In this document: positions 55,720 to 64,000 of the stretch, piece after piece
Layout: each line of letters begins with the position of its first letter
Position numbering within the stretch: the stretch's first letter is position 1
Assembly (NCBI GenBank): GCA_963711455.1
Contig: CAVQEH010000005.1
Coordinates: forward strand, 186,001 to 250,000
From: DATFVA01 sp963711455
GTDB taxonomy: Bacteria; Bacteroidota; Ignavibacteria; Ignavibacteriales; Ignavibacteriaceae
Reading direction: 5' to 3'
Length of the DNA stretch: 64,000 nt
The notes under the pieces: generated by a model
Database searches by the model: none
What the model was told of the DNA's origin: nothing
Seen by the model: only the letters and a program-made list of their open reading frames with translations
Made by a program: the position numbers and the translations under genes

Positions 55720-56475
55720 TTATTTTAAGAATACTTCAGCCGGAGTTTTATAGCCTAATGACTGATGTGTTCTTTTATTATTATAAAAATAGAAATAATT
55801 ATTTAATCCCTCAAATAATTCATGATAATTTCGATATTCCTTTAAATAAATATCTTCATACTTCAAACTTCTCCATAAACGTTCAATGAAAATATTATCT
55901 AAAGCTCTGCCTTTGGAATCCATACTTAGTCTTACATTATTGTCCAGGACTTTATTGACAAAACTAAGACTGGTAAACTGACTGCCCTGGTCGGTATTAA
56001 ATATTTCCGGCTTACCTGAACGCAATGCTTTATCCAGAGCGCTAAGACAGAAATGGACATCAAGGCTGTTAGATATTTCCCAGGACAGAACATATTTACT
56101 AAACCAGTCCATTACTGCAACAAGATAGGCAAAGCTTCTGTAGAGCGGGATATATGTTATATCTGTACTCCATACCTGATTGGTTTTTGTTATGCTTACA
56201 TTTCTTAGCAGATACGGAAATATCAGGTGATCCTTGTTTGGTTTGCTAAGATTCATTTTCGGTGTAAGTGCTTGTATTCCCATTATTTGCATTAACCTGA
56301 GTATCCGCTTATGATTAAAGACTTCACCATTTTTACTTAACTCCCGTGTTATTTTCCTGTAACCGTAAAAAGGCCAGGTCGTGTATATTTTATCCATCCG
56401 TTTCATTATTTCGAGATCTTCGTCCGTTACGCCTAACGGCTCAAAGTAATAACTCGAACGTGGTAATTCTATCAA
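55720..56475 (-). CDS. IS3-family OrfB transposase (copy 4)
   Basis: The 251-residue protein is the same as the other OrfB copies, with all three catalytic residues. Expression as an OrfAB fusion would fail in this copy because of the orfA frameshift, but the integrase core is undamaged. Confidence 0.92.
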   Translation of the reverse strand: MIELPRSSYYFEPLGVTDEDLEIMKRMDKIYTTWPFYGYRKITRELSKNGEVFNHKRILRLMQIMGIQALTPKMNLSKPNKDHLIFPYLLRNVSITKTNQVWSTDITYIPLYRSFAYLVAVMDWFSKYVLSWEISNSLDVHFCLSALDKALRSGKPEIFNTDQGSQFTSLSFVNKVLDNNVRLSMDSKGRALDNIFIERLWRSLKYEDIYLKEYRNYHELFEGLNNYFYFYNNKRTHQSLGYKTPAEVFLK

Positions 56476-56536
56476 AGAACACTGCTCAGTTATGCTAAGA
56501 AAACCATGCTCAGGCTCTATGAGTCCTTTGAGAGTT

Positions 56537-56826
56537 TCAATTGAATGGCTCGTACTTTTTTTTTAACCATTCAACCTCTACCTGAAGTTTTCCTATCTGC
56601 CGGTAGAGCTGGTCAATCAACTCTGAGCTTCCATCAGTTTTTGGTCCCTCGGATTATCAAACACAGAAGGAAGTATTTCTAGTAACTGTTTCTTCCATAG
56701 ACTTATCTGATTTGGGTGGACTCTGTATTCTTTTGCAATTTCGTTTATACTGGTGAATCCCTTGATTGCCTCTAGTGCGATTTTTGCTTTCAGTTCGCTA
56801 CTGTAATTTTTTCTTTTGGTGGACAT
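56537..56826 (-). pseudogene. IS3-family OrfA, copy 4, frameshifted
   Basis: The first 56 residues match OrfA up to VFDNPR; a missing base near 56645 (three C or G in place of four) then changes the frame and stops it after 69 codons. The zipper-like C-terminus is lost. A sequencing error in a homopolymer cannot be excluded. Confidence 0.85.
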
Positions 56827-56902
56827 TTTAGCCTCCTTTGGCTTATATAAATTTAAGATTTTTCCACCTTAAATTTTTGTCCAGTATTTGGGGTTCACTA
56901 TA

Positions 56903-58166
56903 CTAGAGTATATGCAAGTTGATATACGTCTGGTTCATCAATTCCTCTTATTATGCTATAACTATCTTCAGTTTCTTCATTATGTATCTTATGCATCATT
57001 AGGGTATCTCCAACCTGTTGACTTGATTCATCCCATGGAAATTGTCTATCAAGTCTCACCGCGATGTCACTTTGTAATATACCCCACTTAGAAACTATCC
57101 AAGTATAATCAATCGATTCAGGCAAGGTTGAAAGATTTTCGCTTAAGCCATTTATTTTTGTATTGTCTATTTGGCCATTTGCATTAAAATCAGTCGAGTA
57201 ATAACTTCCGTCTATTTGAGTAGTCTCAAAACCACCAAAGAGATAAATACCTAAATCAGGGTAATCACCATATGGTGGATTTGGGCCATATCCAAAGTGG
57301 TAGTCCAAATCATAATTATATCTCAAATCCCTCATAGCATCACTACTTGGATCTAGTTTTGGATTACCCAACCAATATATATTCACTTCATCTGCTTTTG
57401 AACCTAAATGTGGCGTCCCGATCGTCACTAATTTAGCTACATCGTTCTGATAATAATTTGATCTAATATATTCACGGGCAGTCAACCCCCCCATAGAATG
57501 ACCGACAATAATAAAGGTATCCCTATCACTAACTGTTTTTATGAATTCGAGGGCTATTTTTAATCCCCAACCTTGTTTAGCTATACTGGCTTGATTACTC
57601 TCATTAGATAGATCATAAACTATTGAACCTTCTATATGTGGAAGTGCTATGCTTTCAAACTGCCCCCTCATTACGCCTAAATAATCAACTCCAATTTGAT
57701 TTACTATCATAAATTCATTTTCGACTCTTATTATATCGCCAACATGATATTCTCCCTCACTATTATAAACGGGAAGATCGCCAATGCCTAGCATGTTTTG
57801 ATATATTTGATTAACAGGATAAGGATAGTTAGGATCATTTCTCGTGGAATATCCACTTGAATGCACAGCAAAATTCAAAAAATAAAAGTCCCCTGCTATT
57901 ATATTGGTAGGAAAACGATGAACATCATCTTCTTTACTGTTTTTAAGTGAATTCCTTTGATAATCCAAGGTAACATCAACAATTCCACCAAAAATTAGAC
58001 CTTTACTAAGTAAATAATCTTTTATACTCGGATCTCCTTGTTCCCAAGTAGTATAATCACTAGTAATTCCGTGTATAAATATTATAGGATATGGTAATTT
58101 TGCAGTTTGAGGATAAGAGGAACTATAGAGTATTGAGAATAGAAAAAATAGATAAAGTTTTTTCAT
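56903..58166 (-). pseudogene. giant gene fragment 1: signal peptide and lipase-type alpha/beta-hydrolase
   Basis: The start MKKLYLFFLFSILYSSSYPQ is a signal peptide. The hydrolase has the oxyanion motif PIIFIHGITSD (about 27-37) and the nucleophile elbow VGHSMGGLTAREYI (Ser224); a His in MMHKIHNEE near residue 400 may complete the triad. Between them lies an inserted beta module (VGDIIRVENEFMIV to GVMRGQFESIALPH, about 142-183), a pattern also seen in surface proteins. About 421 residues remain before the IS, so a truncated secreted lipase without sorting tail may still be made. Confidence 0.8.
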
Positions 58167-58178
58167 ATATTCACACAC

Positions 58179-58821
58179 TTATTTAATGAATGAACATCCT
58201 TATGAAATTAATCAAAAATGCTTTTTAGGATTAATTCTGACTGGAATACATGATTTTGTTTTAACCCATATCTTGAATCTCGTCTGAAAAAGACATTTTT
58301 TATATCTATACTTCAAATAATTGTTTTTTTGGAAAAAGTAGTATTATTTGCTAACAATAATTTATAAGGTATTTCAGGTTGATGGGATTGAATCTGTGTA
58401 GGGTATTATTAAAAATCTAATTATTACTGAAGGGTAGAATAAAATTGATGATCATTTTTATTCTGGGAAATGAAATTGAAATACTTGTGAATGAATAAAG
58501 CCGGCGGGCTGGAATTTAGCCAATCAAGAGCAGTGTTTATTTCTATTAGAATAAGGACGGCAGTTAAAGAAATGTTTCAAGCAAGTATCAGCAACCTAAC
58601 TCTTTTATCTCACCTTTTACATATTCTTTAATCAGGTTTTTTACAGATCTTGATAATTATATACTTATAAACAAGATGAAATTGGAAATTTGGTCTCAAA
58701 ATCCTTATCTTCTCACCAGAATATTATTATGAAGCAATCCCCCTCTACAACAACTCATAAAATCTTTGCAATTTGAGCCCGAATATGATTATTTTAGTAA
58801 GTCATTTAGGGTAAATCTGGT
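58179..58821. other. intergenic region between divergent genes, no gene seen
   Basis: About 640 bases separate the start of the giant gene (minus) from the second Lon-like gene (plus). I found no convincing open frame, TAnnTTTG/TTTG promoter pair, hairpin with T-run or tRNA. The promoters of both genes should lie here. Confidence 0.6.
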
Positions 58822-60922
58822 ATGTCTTTAAATTACATTGAAATTGAAAATCAGCGTAATGATTTAATCAGGCAGATTTTAATCACCTCGTCCGAAACTT
58901 TAAAGATATTCCTTTTCAAAGATTACTTTTCTAAAGTTCTTCTATACGGCGATCAGAAAATCGAAGAAGCATTTCTGGAAGAATTTATAGAAGAGTATGT
59001 CTTAAAATTATCCGGATATGAACCCTGGGGAATTGAACCGGACTATACACGGGAACTTATCTCTCAGATAAATGAACTGAATCATAAACACATTGCCGAA
59101 GCCTTCAGATCAGAGTTCACAGAACAGTCAGACAGGCTGAACTCACAACTGGATTCTTTAATCACTATGCTGAATGGAGAACCCTTAAAATCAGGCGGAC
59201 AGCTTCAAGCTTATTTTCCTATCATCGACGAAGGTAATAATAACGGATTTTATGGAATCATAGAGACTGTAAACGTCAGGATCAGCAAATCATCCCAAAC
59301 CGACAAGTTTCTCATCGTACCAAGTGAAAAAGAAATAGAAAAAAGAATTAAAGAACAGGTATCGGTTTCCTGGGAGCTCGCAATTAAGATTCTGAAACGA
59401 TATAGAGTTAAACCCCACAAATTTCACGAAGTTATTATCAGTTTTGAAAAAAAAGACGGCTGCTATGAAGGGAATTCACTTGGGTCGGCTTTAACTATAA
59501 CTTTCCTCCAGCAGTTGATGAAATTTTATAATCCCGTCTATTCGGTTAAAATTTTACCGCAAACAGCATTTACCGGTTCGCTTAACTCCGATGGCGGCAT
59601 CCCCGGCGTCGGAGCTGAAATAATAAAACAAAAAACTAATGCTGTATTTTATTCCTTTGCGAAATCATTTGTTATCCCCAAAGAAGACGAAAACATAGCC
59701 GTACAAGAATATAACAGGTTAAAAAGTCTCTATCCTTCACGATCATTAAAGATTATACCATCAGAAAATATTGATGACATATTAAACAGAAGGGACATTG
59801 TTGAAATAAATAAAAGAAATCCTGTGGTAAGATTCGGCAGGGTCATAGCAGATAACCTGGCTGCCACAGCGATTTTTATTCTGTTAATTGCTGTTATGTT
59901 GTTCTTTTTTATACTCGATCTGGATAATAACCCTGCAAGTTTGTCGACTGATGACTCAACTATATTCATAAAGAATAAGAACGATAAAGTTCTATGGACA
60001 AAGAAAATTTCCTTTGATAAAAGAAAAACAACCTCCGAAAGGGTGATATCAGAAAGAGTGAAAATAGTAGATATAAATTCAGATGGAGAAAATGAAGTTA
60101 TAATGATTGGAGAAGATGTTGAGGCAACAGGAAATTACGACAATCAGTCTATTCTAAGATGTTACGACAAAGCAGGACATCAACTATGGAAATATTCTTT
60201 CAAAGATAAAGTAAATTCAAAGGGAGGAACTCGGTAGTGATTACGGAATAGTAATTCTTGATACACTTACCTTCTTCGGAAAAAAGAGTTTGTTTTTGAT
60301 TTCATCAAACGGTCCCTCTTTCAGCTCAGCTATCTACAGGATAGATCTCAGTAATGGAAAGCGGCTGCCTGGAACTTTCTGGGCCTCAGGTCATATTATG
60401 AATGCGTATATCAAGGACATCGATAATGATAAAAAACCCGAGATGGTAGGGGCTGGATACGATAACGGATATGAAGATCTGGTCTTCTTTGCTTATGAAG
60501 TTGATACGTTAGCCAAAGTCAGACCGACAACGGATCAATATCTGATAAGAGGATTTTCGGTTTCTGAATTAAGCACCTATATAAGATTTCCTAAAATTGA
60601 TTTTGATAATTATATGAGAGTAAGAAACCCAACTTATTTAATTGATGGCCTGATATATCAGGATTATAAACATAAATTCATATTTGCTACATCTCTTCCT
60701 CCACAGAATTTGGAAATAGAACTAGGTTACGAAATAGACTATAACCTGAAAGATATTGACGTAAACTTCTCTAGCGACTTCAGAGTACAGCGGGACACCC
60801 TTGTGTCTCACGGTATTCTGAAACCCCCATTTACTGATACCAGGGAATATCGGGAAATCATCAAGAATAATATCCTTTACTGGGAAAACGGAAAATGGCT
60901 TAAAAGATCTGAATTGGAATAA
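58822..60922 (+). CDS. membrane Lon-type (S16) peptidase-domain protein (copy 2), frameshifted
   Basis: This paralogue of the gene at 41548 has the same parts: helical N-terminus, S16 domain with CYEGNSLGSALTITFLQQL (Ser219) and GIPGVGAEIIKQK (Lys269), membrane segment near 345-367, and an exterior with VCBS-like loops (DINSDGENEVIM, DIDNDKKPEMVGAGYDNG). The frame stops at 60237 (SKGGTR), then continues in the next frame to 60922. One base fewer in AAAGGG at 60219-60224 would give SKEELGSDYG and 699 residues, in line with the 696 of the paralogue. Indel, or possibly a recoded site. Confidence 0.75.
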
Positions 60923-60945
60923 AAAATAAATCAATTAATTCTTCA

Positions 60946-60953
60946 TATCTTTG
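60946..60953 (+). promoter_or_regulatory. -7 element directly before the 60957 gene, implying a leaderless mRNA
   Basis: TATCTTTG fits TAnnTTTG and ends three bases before the ATG at 60957. As with rlmN, transcription would begin at or beside the start codon. No ribosome site fits in between. Confidence 0.4.
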
Positions 60954-60956
60954 TAT

Positions 60957-61940
60957 ATGGAAAATGCAGTTCGGGTATTCGAAATACTTCTGGCTGTAAG
61001 TAATCAAAATGTTGAACGTACGGAATTGAACAAGCTTATAGAATTAACGCAAAGTTTTGCTTATACCAATTTAAAATTCAGGTATAGAAAACTCGCTAAT
61101 GTACTTATGGTGGAAGATCTTACTCTTAATGAGATGGCGATAGATGCTATTGCGTCCCTTTTTGAACTGAACAACGATGGCACACTAATACGTATAAAAT
61201 CTGCTTTTGATAGGTGGGAACCAGCCATTAACAATGAAGAAACCGCACTATTTTTTCTAAGCAGGATGGCCTCAAAAAGTACAGAAAAGTATGTATCGGA
61301 ATTATTGAAAGAATCCGACCCCTTTTTCTCAAAAATCCTTCATTCCCTTAATTATCTGGTTGAAAAACAAGGATACCTAAAGAAAAATATTCTCGGTACA
61401 AGATATATAATTGAAAACGAGCCTGTTAATGCGGGGCTGCTGCCCGACAATCAATTTATTTTTGATTTAAAGTTACAACTCTTCAGGAACCCGGATTGCA
61501 TGCTTAAGAATATATTTGATCATATAAAACACAATTCTGATAAGCAAGCGGCAATACCAATAAACGCTTTAGTACTAAAAATAAAGAAAACACATTCACT
61601 TTATTTTGAGGTAAATGACCGGGAGGAGAATAACAATACCATTGAAATAGATACTATGATCAATAATGCAATTCAAATGACATTTAAAAAATTAGAGGAT
61701 GGTTACTTAAGTAAAAACAAGTTAAATGAAGATGAATCATCAGCGATCAGGAAAGCGCTGTACAGAATTACCGTCGATTTAAAAGATGGCGGTATAAATA
61801 CGGGACTGCATAAATATCTGCAGGAGGAATTACCGGCTTTAAGCTTTGATAATTATCAAATAAAATATCAGAATATTTTTGAATATTTATTTAAAGTATT
61901 AAAGAAAGAAATTGCTAAGCAATTTGAATATGAAAAATGA
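60957..61940 (+). CDS. unrecognised soluble helical protein
   Basis: The ATG at 60957 (MENAVRVFEILLAVSNQ) is preferred over a TTG two codons earlier. The 327-residue product has no signal or membrane segment and is predicted to be mostly helical (FAYTNLKFRYRKLANVLMVE; LHKYLQEELPALSFDN). No known family is recognised. It follows the second Lon-like gene by 34 bases but appears to have its own promoter element. With the next gene it may be functionally linked to that membrane peptidase (inference from position). Confidence 0.65.
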   Translation: MENAVRVFEILLAVSNQNVERTELNKLIELTQSFAYTNLKFRYRKLANVLMVEDLTLNEMAIDAIASLFELNNDGTLIRIKSAFDRWEPAINNEETALFFLSRMASKSTEKYVSELLKESDPFFSKILHSLNYLVEKQGYLKKNILGTRYIIENEPVNAGLLPDNQFIFDLKLQLFRNPDCMLKNIFDHIKHNSDKQAAIPINALVLKIKKTHSLYFEVNDREENNNTIEIDTMINNAIQMTFKKLEDGYLSKNKLNEDESSAIRKALYRITVDLKDGGINTGLHKYLQEELPALSFDNYQIKYQNIFEYLFKVLKKEIAKQFEYEK

Positions 61941-62012
61941 ATAAACGGCAATTTCCAAATATTCAAATTTTTAGAGTATAATAAGAGTATCATAAGACAA
62001 AAAGATGATAAT

Positions 62013-62540
62013 ATGATAATTTATGAACAAGATTTGTTCAACTTCATTTTTTATCCCGAGAATATCAGTGAAGAAAAGGAAGCATTTATTGTTGCGGATA
62101 AAACCTTAATTGAAGCATTAGAATTTTATAAGCAGTTAAAAAATAATGCGAATCGGGAACATAAGGATTCATTTAAGAGAATGATTGCTAAAAAAATTCC
62201 TGCTTATACATTATTTAGCATAATTACTCTTTATCCTCTGAAGGTTTCGACTATTGAAAGGACGAAAGAACACAGGCTTGCAGCCGGTTCGATTGATTTG
62301 GTACCTAAAATGACGACGAAAACTTTTGTGGATAATGAGAAGGAGTATTTGATAAAAGTTTTTAGCTCTGGGGATTCTACTAAAGTTTTTATTTTCTCCA
62401 CCAAGGATGAAGTTGTTAAAAATTTTGATCTAATCATTGAACCAAATAACCATACGTTTCATTGTGATGACAATTCTGAACCCATAGAAATTAATCAGAG
62501 AATTGAAGCCGAGAAAATACAATTGAGTTTCAATAAATGA
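62013..62540 (+). CDS. unrecognised soluble protein next to the 60957 gene
   Basis: The 175-residue product has a helical N-terminal half (NISEEKEAFIVADKTLIEAL) and a beta-rich C-terminal half (VDNEKEYLIKVFSSGDST; NFDLIIEPNNHTFHCDD). There is no signal or membrane segment. The order helical module then beta module is loosely like some anti-sigma or regulator proteins, but I cannot support that. It follows the 60957 gene by 72 bases in the same direction. Confidence 0.6.
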   Translation: MIIYEQDLFNFIFYPENISEEKEAFIVADKTLIEALEFYKQLKNNANREHKDSFKRMIAKKIPAYTLFSIITLYPLKVSTIERTKEHRLAAGSIDLVPKMTTKTFVDNEKEYLIKVFSSGDSTKVFIFSTKDEVVKNFDLIIEPNNHTFHCDDNSEPIEINQRIEAEKIQLSFNK

Positions 62541-62571
62541 ACTTCTATGTAATTTGATAATCGCTCTCCTA

Positions 62572-63225
62572 TCATACAAGCGTAAAAAACTCGTCGCCGT
62601 TATCTTTAGTATGAATCATAAGCAGGTTTGCTCTTACCATTTTCACAAGTGTTCTTGAAGCTCTTCTTTCCGAAATATTAACGAGATCACTTAATACTTT
62701 AACCGAAATAGTTTCATTTTTATTTAAGTAATCAAAAACTGATTTCTCATTATTTCCTATAAAATATTTAGTAAGGCTTAAATCCTGGCTTTGAGCACGT
62801 AAAATTCTAATCATCTCTTTGCTTGCCTGAATACTCTTATCATTTACCCGCACAAGCACAACTGATTTACTTACATCCAGCTCATTTAAATAATCCTGCA
62901 GTCTGTGCGGTTTATCATCAGATTCCGGAACAGCAACAATTACAACTTCTTTCCCGTGTACTTCAAGAAAGTCAATATCATATTCAATAGGCGGTTCGCA
63001 ATAATTCAGAGCAGCATCTTTAACCAGTTCAGCTTCCGATTTTTCACTTTCAACACCAACGATCTCTTTATCATCATCCACTCCAAAAAGAATATAGCCT
63101 CCCCTGGTATTTGCAAAGGCAATCATTTCCCTTGCTATTTTTTCGGGCGTGGAGAATTTTCTTTTAAACTCTATCTGAAGGCTTTCACCTTCATCTATTA
63201 AATCTAAAAAATCTTTTCTTTTCAT
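62572..63225 (-). CDS. AlbA_2/Schlafen-like domain protein with C-terminal winged helix
   Basis: The 217-residue protein has the AlbA_2 motif GESLQIEFKRKFSTPEKIAR, then MIAFANTRGGYILFGVDDD and VAVPESDDKPHRL. The C-terminal part (VFDYLNKNETISVKVLSDLV; RASRTLVKMVRANLL) looks like a winged-helix domain. Such proteins are presumed nucleic-acid-binding regulators. It overlaps mtgA by four bases at its start, so they are co-transcribed. Confidence 0.82.
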   Translation of the reverse strand: MKRKDFLDLIDEGESLQIEFKRKFSTPEKIAREMIAFANTRGGYILFGVDDDKEIVGVESEKSEAELVKDAALNYCEPPIEYDIDFLEVHGKEVVIVAVPESDDKPHRLQDYLNELDVSKSVVLVRVNDKSIQASKEMIRILRAQSQDLSLTKYFIGNNEKSVFDYLNKNETISVKVLSDLVNISERRASRTLVKMVRANLLMIHTKDNGDEFFTLV

Positions 63226-63971
63226 TTTTCATCAGGGAACAAAATTATATCGTTTAATCTCCCGCGAATAATAGATGACCTTCTTAAAACATAACCTGAA
63301 TTTTTATCCGGTGGATGAATTAAAGGTGAAGGTAAAACGGCTGCAAGTCTTGAACATTCATTGGTATTTAATTCATCAGGCTCTTTATTAAAATATTTTT
63401 CAGAAGCAGCTTTTATTCCAAATATACCGTCTCCCCATTCAACAGCATTAATATATGCCTGCAGAATAGTTCTCTTGCTTAATTCCTTTTCCATTCTTAA
63501 AGTCGTAATTATTTCTTTACCTTTCCTGAATACAGATTTTTCTGTAGTAAAGAATAAATTTTTTGCTAACTGCATTGTTAGCGTACTTCCGCCGCGGTAA
63601 ATTCTTCTTCGCCATTTATTCTGTCGTAAAGCCATATTTAATTCTTTCCAGTCAATTCCCCTGTGCGAAAAGAATTCCCCGTCCTCCATTGAAATAATAG
63701 CCTTGAGCAGGTTCGGATTAACATCATTTATATTTGTCCATGATTGTCTTGGATAATATATTAAATTATTATCAATCGCTCTTTGTTCCATTAATGATGT
63801 TATTCTGAAATGATAATATTCAAGGTATGGGATTTGAAAAGCAGGTATGCTGAAGTAAAAAAGAAAACAAATATATAAAAAGATATACCTGATTTTTTTC
63901 TTTTTAAAGGATGGGAGAATCCTGTTTAAGGTTTCACCAAGTTCATTTTCGGGGAACTGTACAGATGACAT
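63222..63971 (-). CDS. mtgA: monofunctional peptidoglycan glycosyltransferase
   Basis: The 249-residue protein has one membrane segment (about 28-46) and a GT51 domain: AIISMEDGEFFSHRGIDW (catalytic Glu), RGGSTLTMQLAKNLF, and LEKELSKRTILQAYIN-like MEKELSKRTILQAY with NAVEWGDGIFGIKAASEKYF. There is no transpeptidase part. It polymerises lipid II into glycan strands at the outer face of the cytoplasmic membrane. Length fits the MtgA family. Confidence 0.92.
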   Translation of the reverse strand: MSSVQFPENELGETLNRILPSFKKKKIRYIFLYICFLFYFSIPAFQIPYLEYYHFRITSLMEQRAIDNNLIYYPRQSWTNINDVNPNLLKAIISMEDGEFFSHRGIDWKELNMALRQNKWRRRIYRGGSTLTMQLAKNLFFTTEKSVFRKGKEIITTLRMEKELSKRTILQAYINAVEWGDGIFGIKAASEKYFNKEPDELNTNECSRLAAVLPSPLIHPPDKNSGYVLRRSSIIRGRLNDIILFPDEK

Positions 63972-64000
63972 AATTTATCCCTGACTATGATCTATTATGT

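Larger units (their letters stand above)
55651..56902 (-). mobile_element. IS3-family element, copy 4 (1,252 bp)
   Basis: Ends TATGGTGAACCCC and GGGGTTCACTATA, flanked by the 4-bp repeat CTAG (55647-55650 and 56903-56906). One base shorter than copies 2 and 3, because a run of four C in orfA has become three. OrfB is intact. It separates the lipase part of the giant gene from the rest. Confidence 0.92.
43692..58166 (-). pseudogene. giant type IX-secreted lipase/adhesin gene disrupted by IS insertions (reconstructed)
   Basis: Four minus-strand fragments (58166-56903, 55646-54515, 52002-49927, 48669-43692) join in frame when each IS block and one target duplication are removed. The sum is 9,450 bases, exactly 3,150 codons, with no stop before the end. 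The product would be about 3,149 residues: signal peptide, alpha/beta-hydrolase, PPC, CARDB, IPT/TIG and Fn3-like domains, YCF48-type repeats, a TolB-like propeller and a type IX sorting tail. All joins also read as normal domain sequence (for example DLTFTTLPNNNFPEPL). It is now broken in three places. Confidence 0.85.

Noticed and set aside
48673..56902. Inversion between the opposite IS copies
   Set aside because: All fragments of the giant gene are on the same strand and rejoin exactly in order, so no net inversion has occurred.
58179..58821. Possible small gene or RNA in the 640-base gap
   Set aside because: No open frame with a ribosome site and no stable hairpin plus T-run were found on either strand.

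Overview
The window is AT-rich chromosomal DNA of a Bacteroidota/Chlorobi-group (FCB) bacterium, most like an Ignavibacteria member. The evidence is a type IX secretion (Por) C-terminal sorting tail, promoters of the TAnnTTTG type, an alternative complex III operon, Chlorobium-type 2[4Fe-4S] ferredoxins, and family-typical versions of the housekeeping genes. No tRNA, rRNA or CRISPR array was seen.

Region 1 (1-9300, minus strand) is a respiratory operon: pentaheme ActA, a small unrecognised protein, the large iron-sulfur/molybdopterin-like ActB, NrfD-like ActC, a fused ActD-ActE, ActF, an extra membrane c-type cytochrome and an SCO1-like copper chaperone cut by the left edge. It should oxidise quinol and pass electrons to a terminal oxidase encoded further left. 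Region 2 (9300-39600, almost all minus strand) is mainly metabolic and housekeeping: glycolate/lactate oxidase GlcD/GlcF, a CtpA-like protease, tmk, a YbbR protein, an orphan pair of bacterial-microcompartment shell genes, ruvX, rel/spoT, upp, a CoA-disulfide-reductase-like flavoprotein, der, a PhoR/PhoB pair, an oxidoreductase, dxs (one-base frameshift), xseB, xseA (apparently with a non-AUG start), trxB, queG, a Rieske ferredoxin, a metallo-beta-lactamase-fold hydrolase, two ferredoxins, a TPM protein, LemA, a YidD-like/TPR cassette and an acyl-CoA dehydrogenase. Between the second ferredoxin and the hydrolase gene lies a GC-rich segment with five CAGGGGAG motifs, three of them in clear hairpin loops, ending in a strong terminator: a candidate structured RNA.

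Region 3 (39800-64000) is more accessory. After rlmN and a TrmH-family methyltransferase come two paralogues of an unusual membrane protein (helical N-terminus, Lon-type S16 Ser/Lys peptidase domain without AAA+ module, one membrane segment, FG-GAP/VCBS-like exterior). They flank one giant gene that has been broken by insertion sequences. Removing the IS copies and one target duplication at each site rejoins four fragments in frame into a protein of about 3,149 residues: signal peptide, lipase domain, adhesive and propeller repeats, and a type IX sorting tail. Four copies of a 1,253-bp IS3-family element are present; one sits inside another. The right end holds two unrecognised genes downstream of the second Lon-like gene, an AlbA_2/Schlafen-type regulator and a monofunctional peptidoglycan glycosyltransferase.

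Several single-base indels (dxs, the second Lon-like gene, orfB of IS copy 1, orfA of IS copy 4) could be real decay or uncorrected sequencing errors. Reads are needed to decide.
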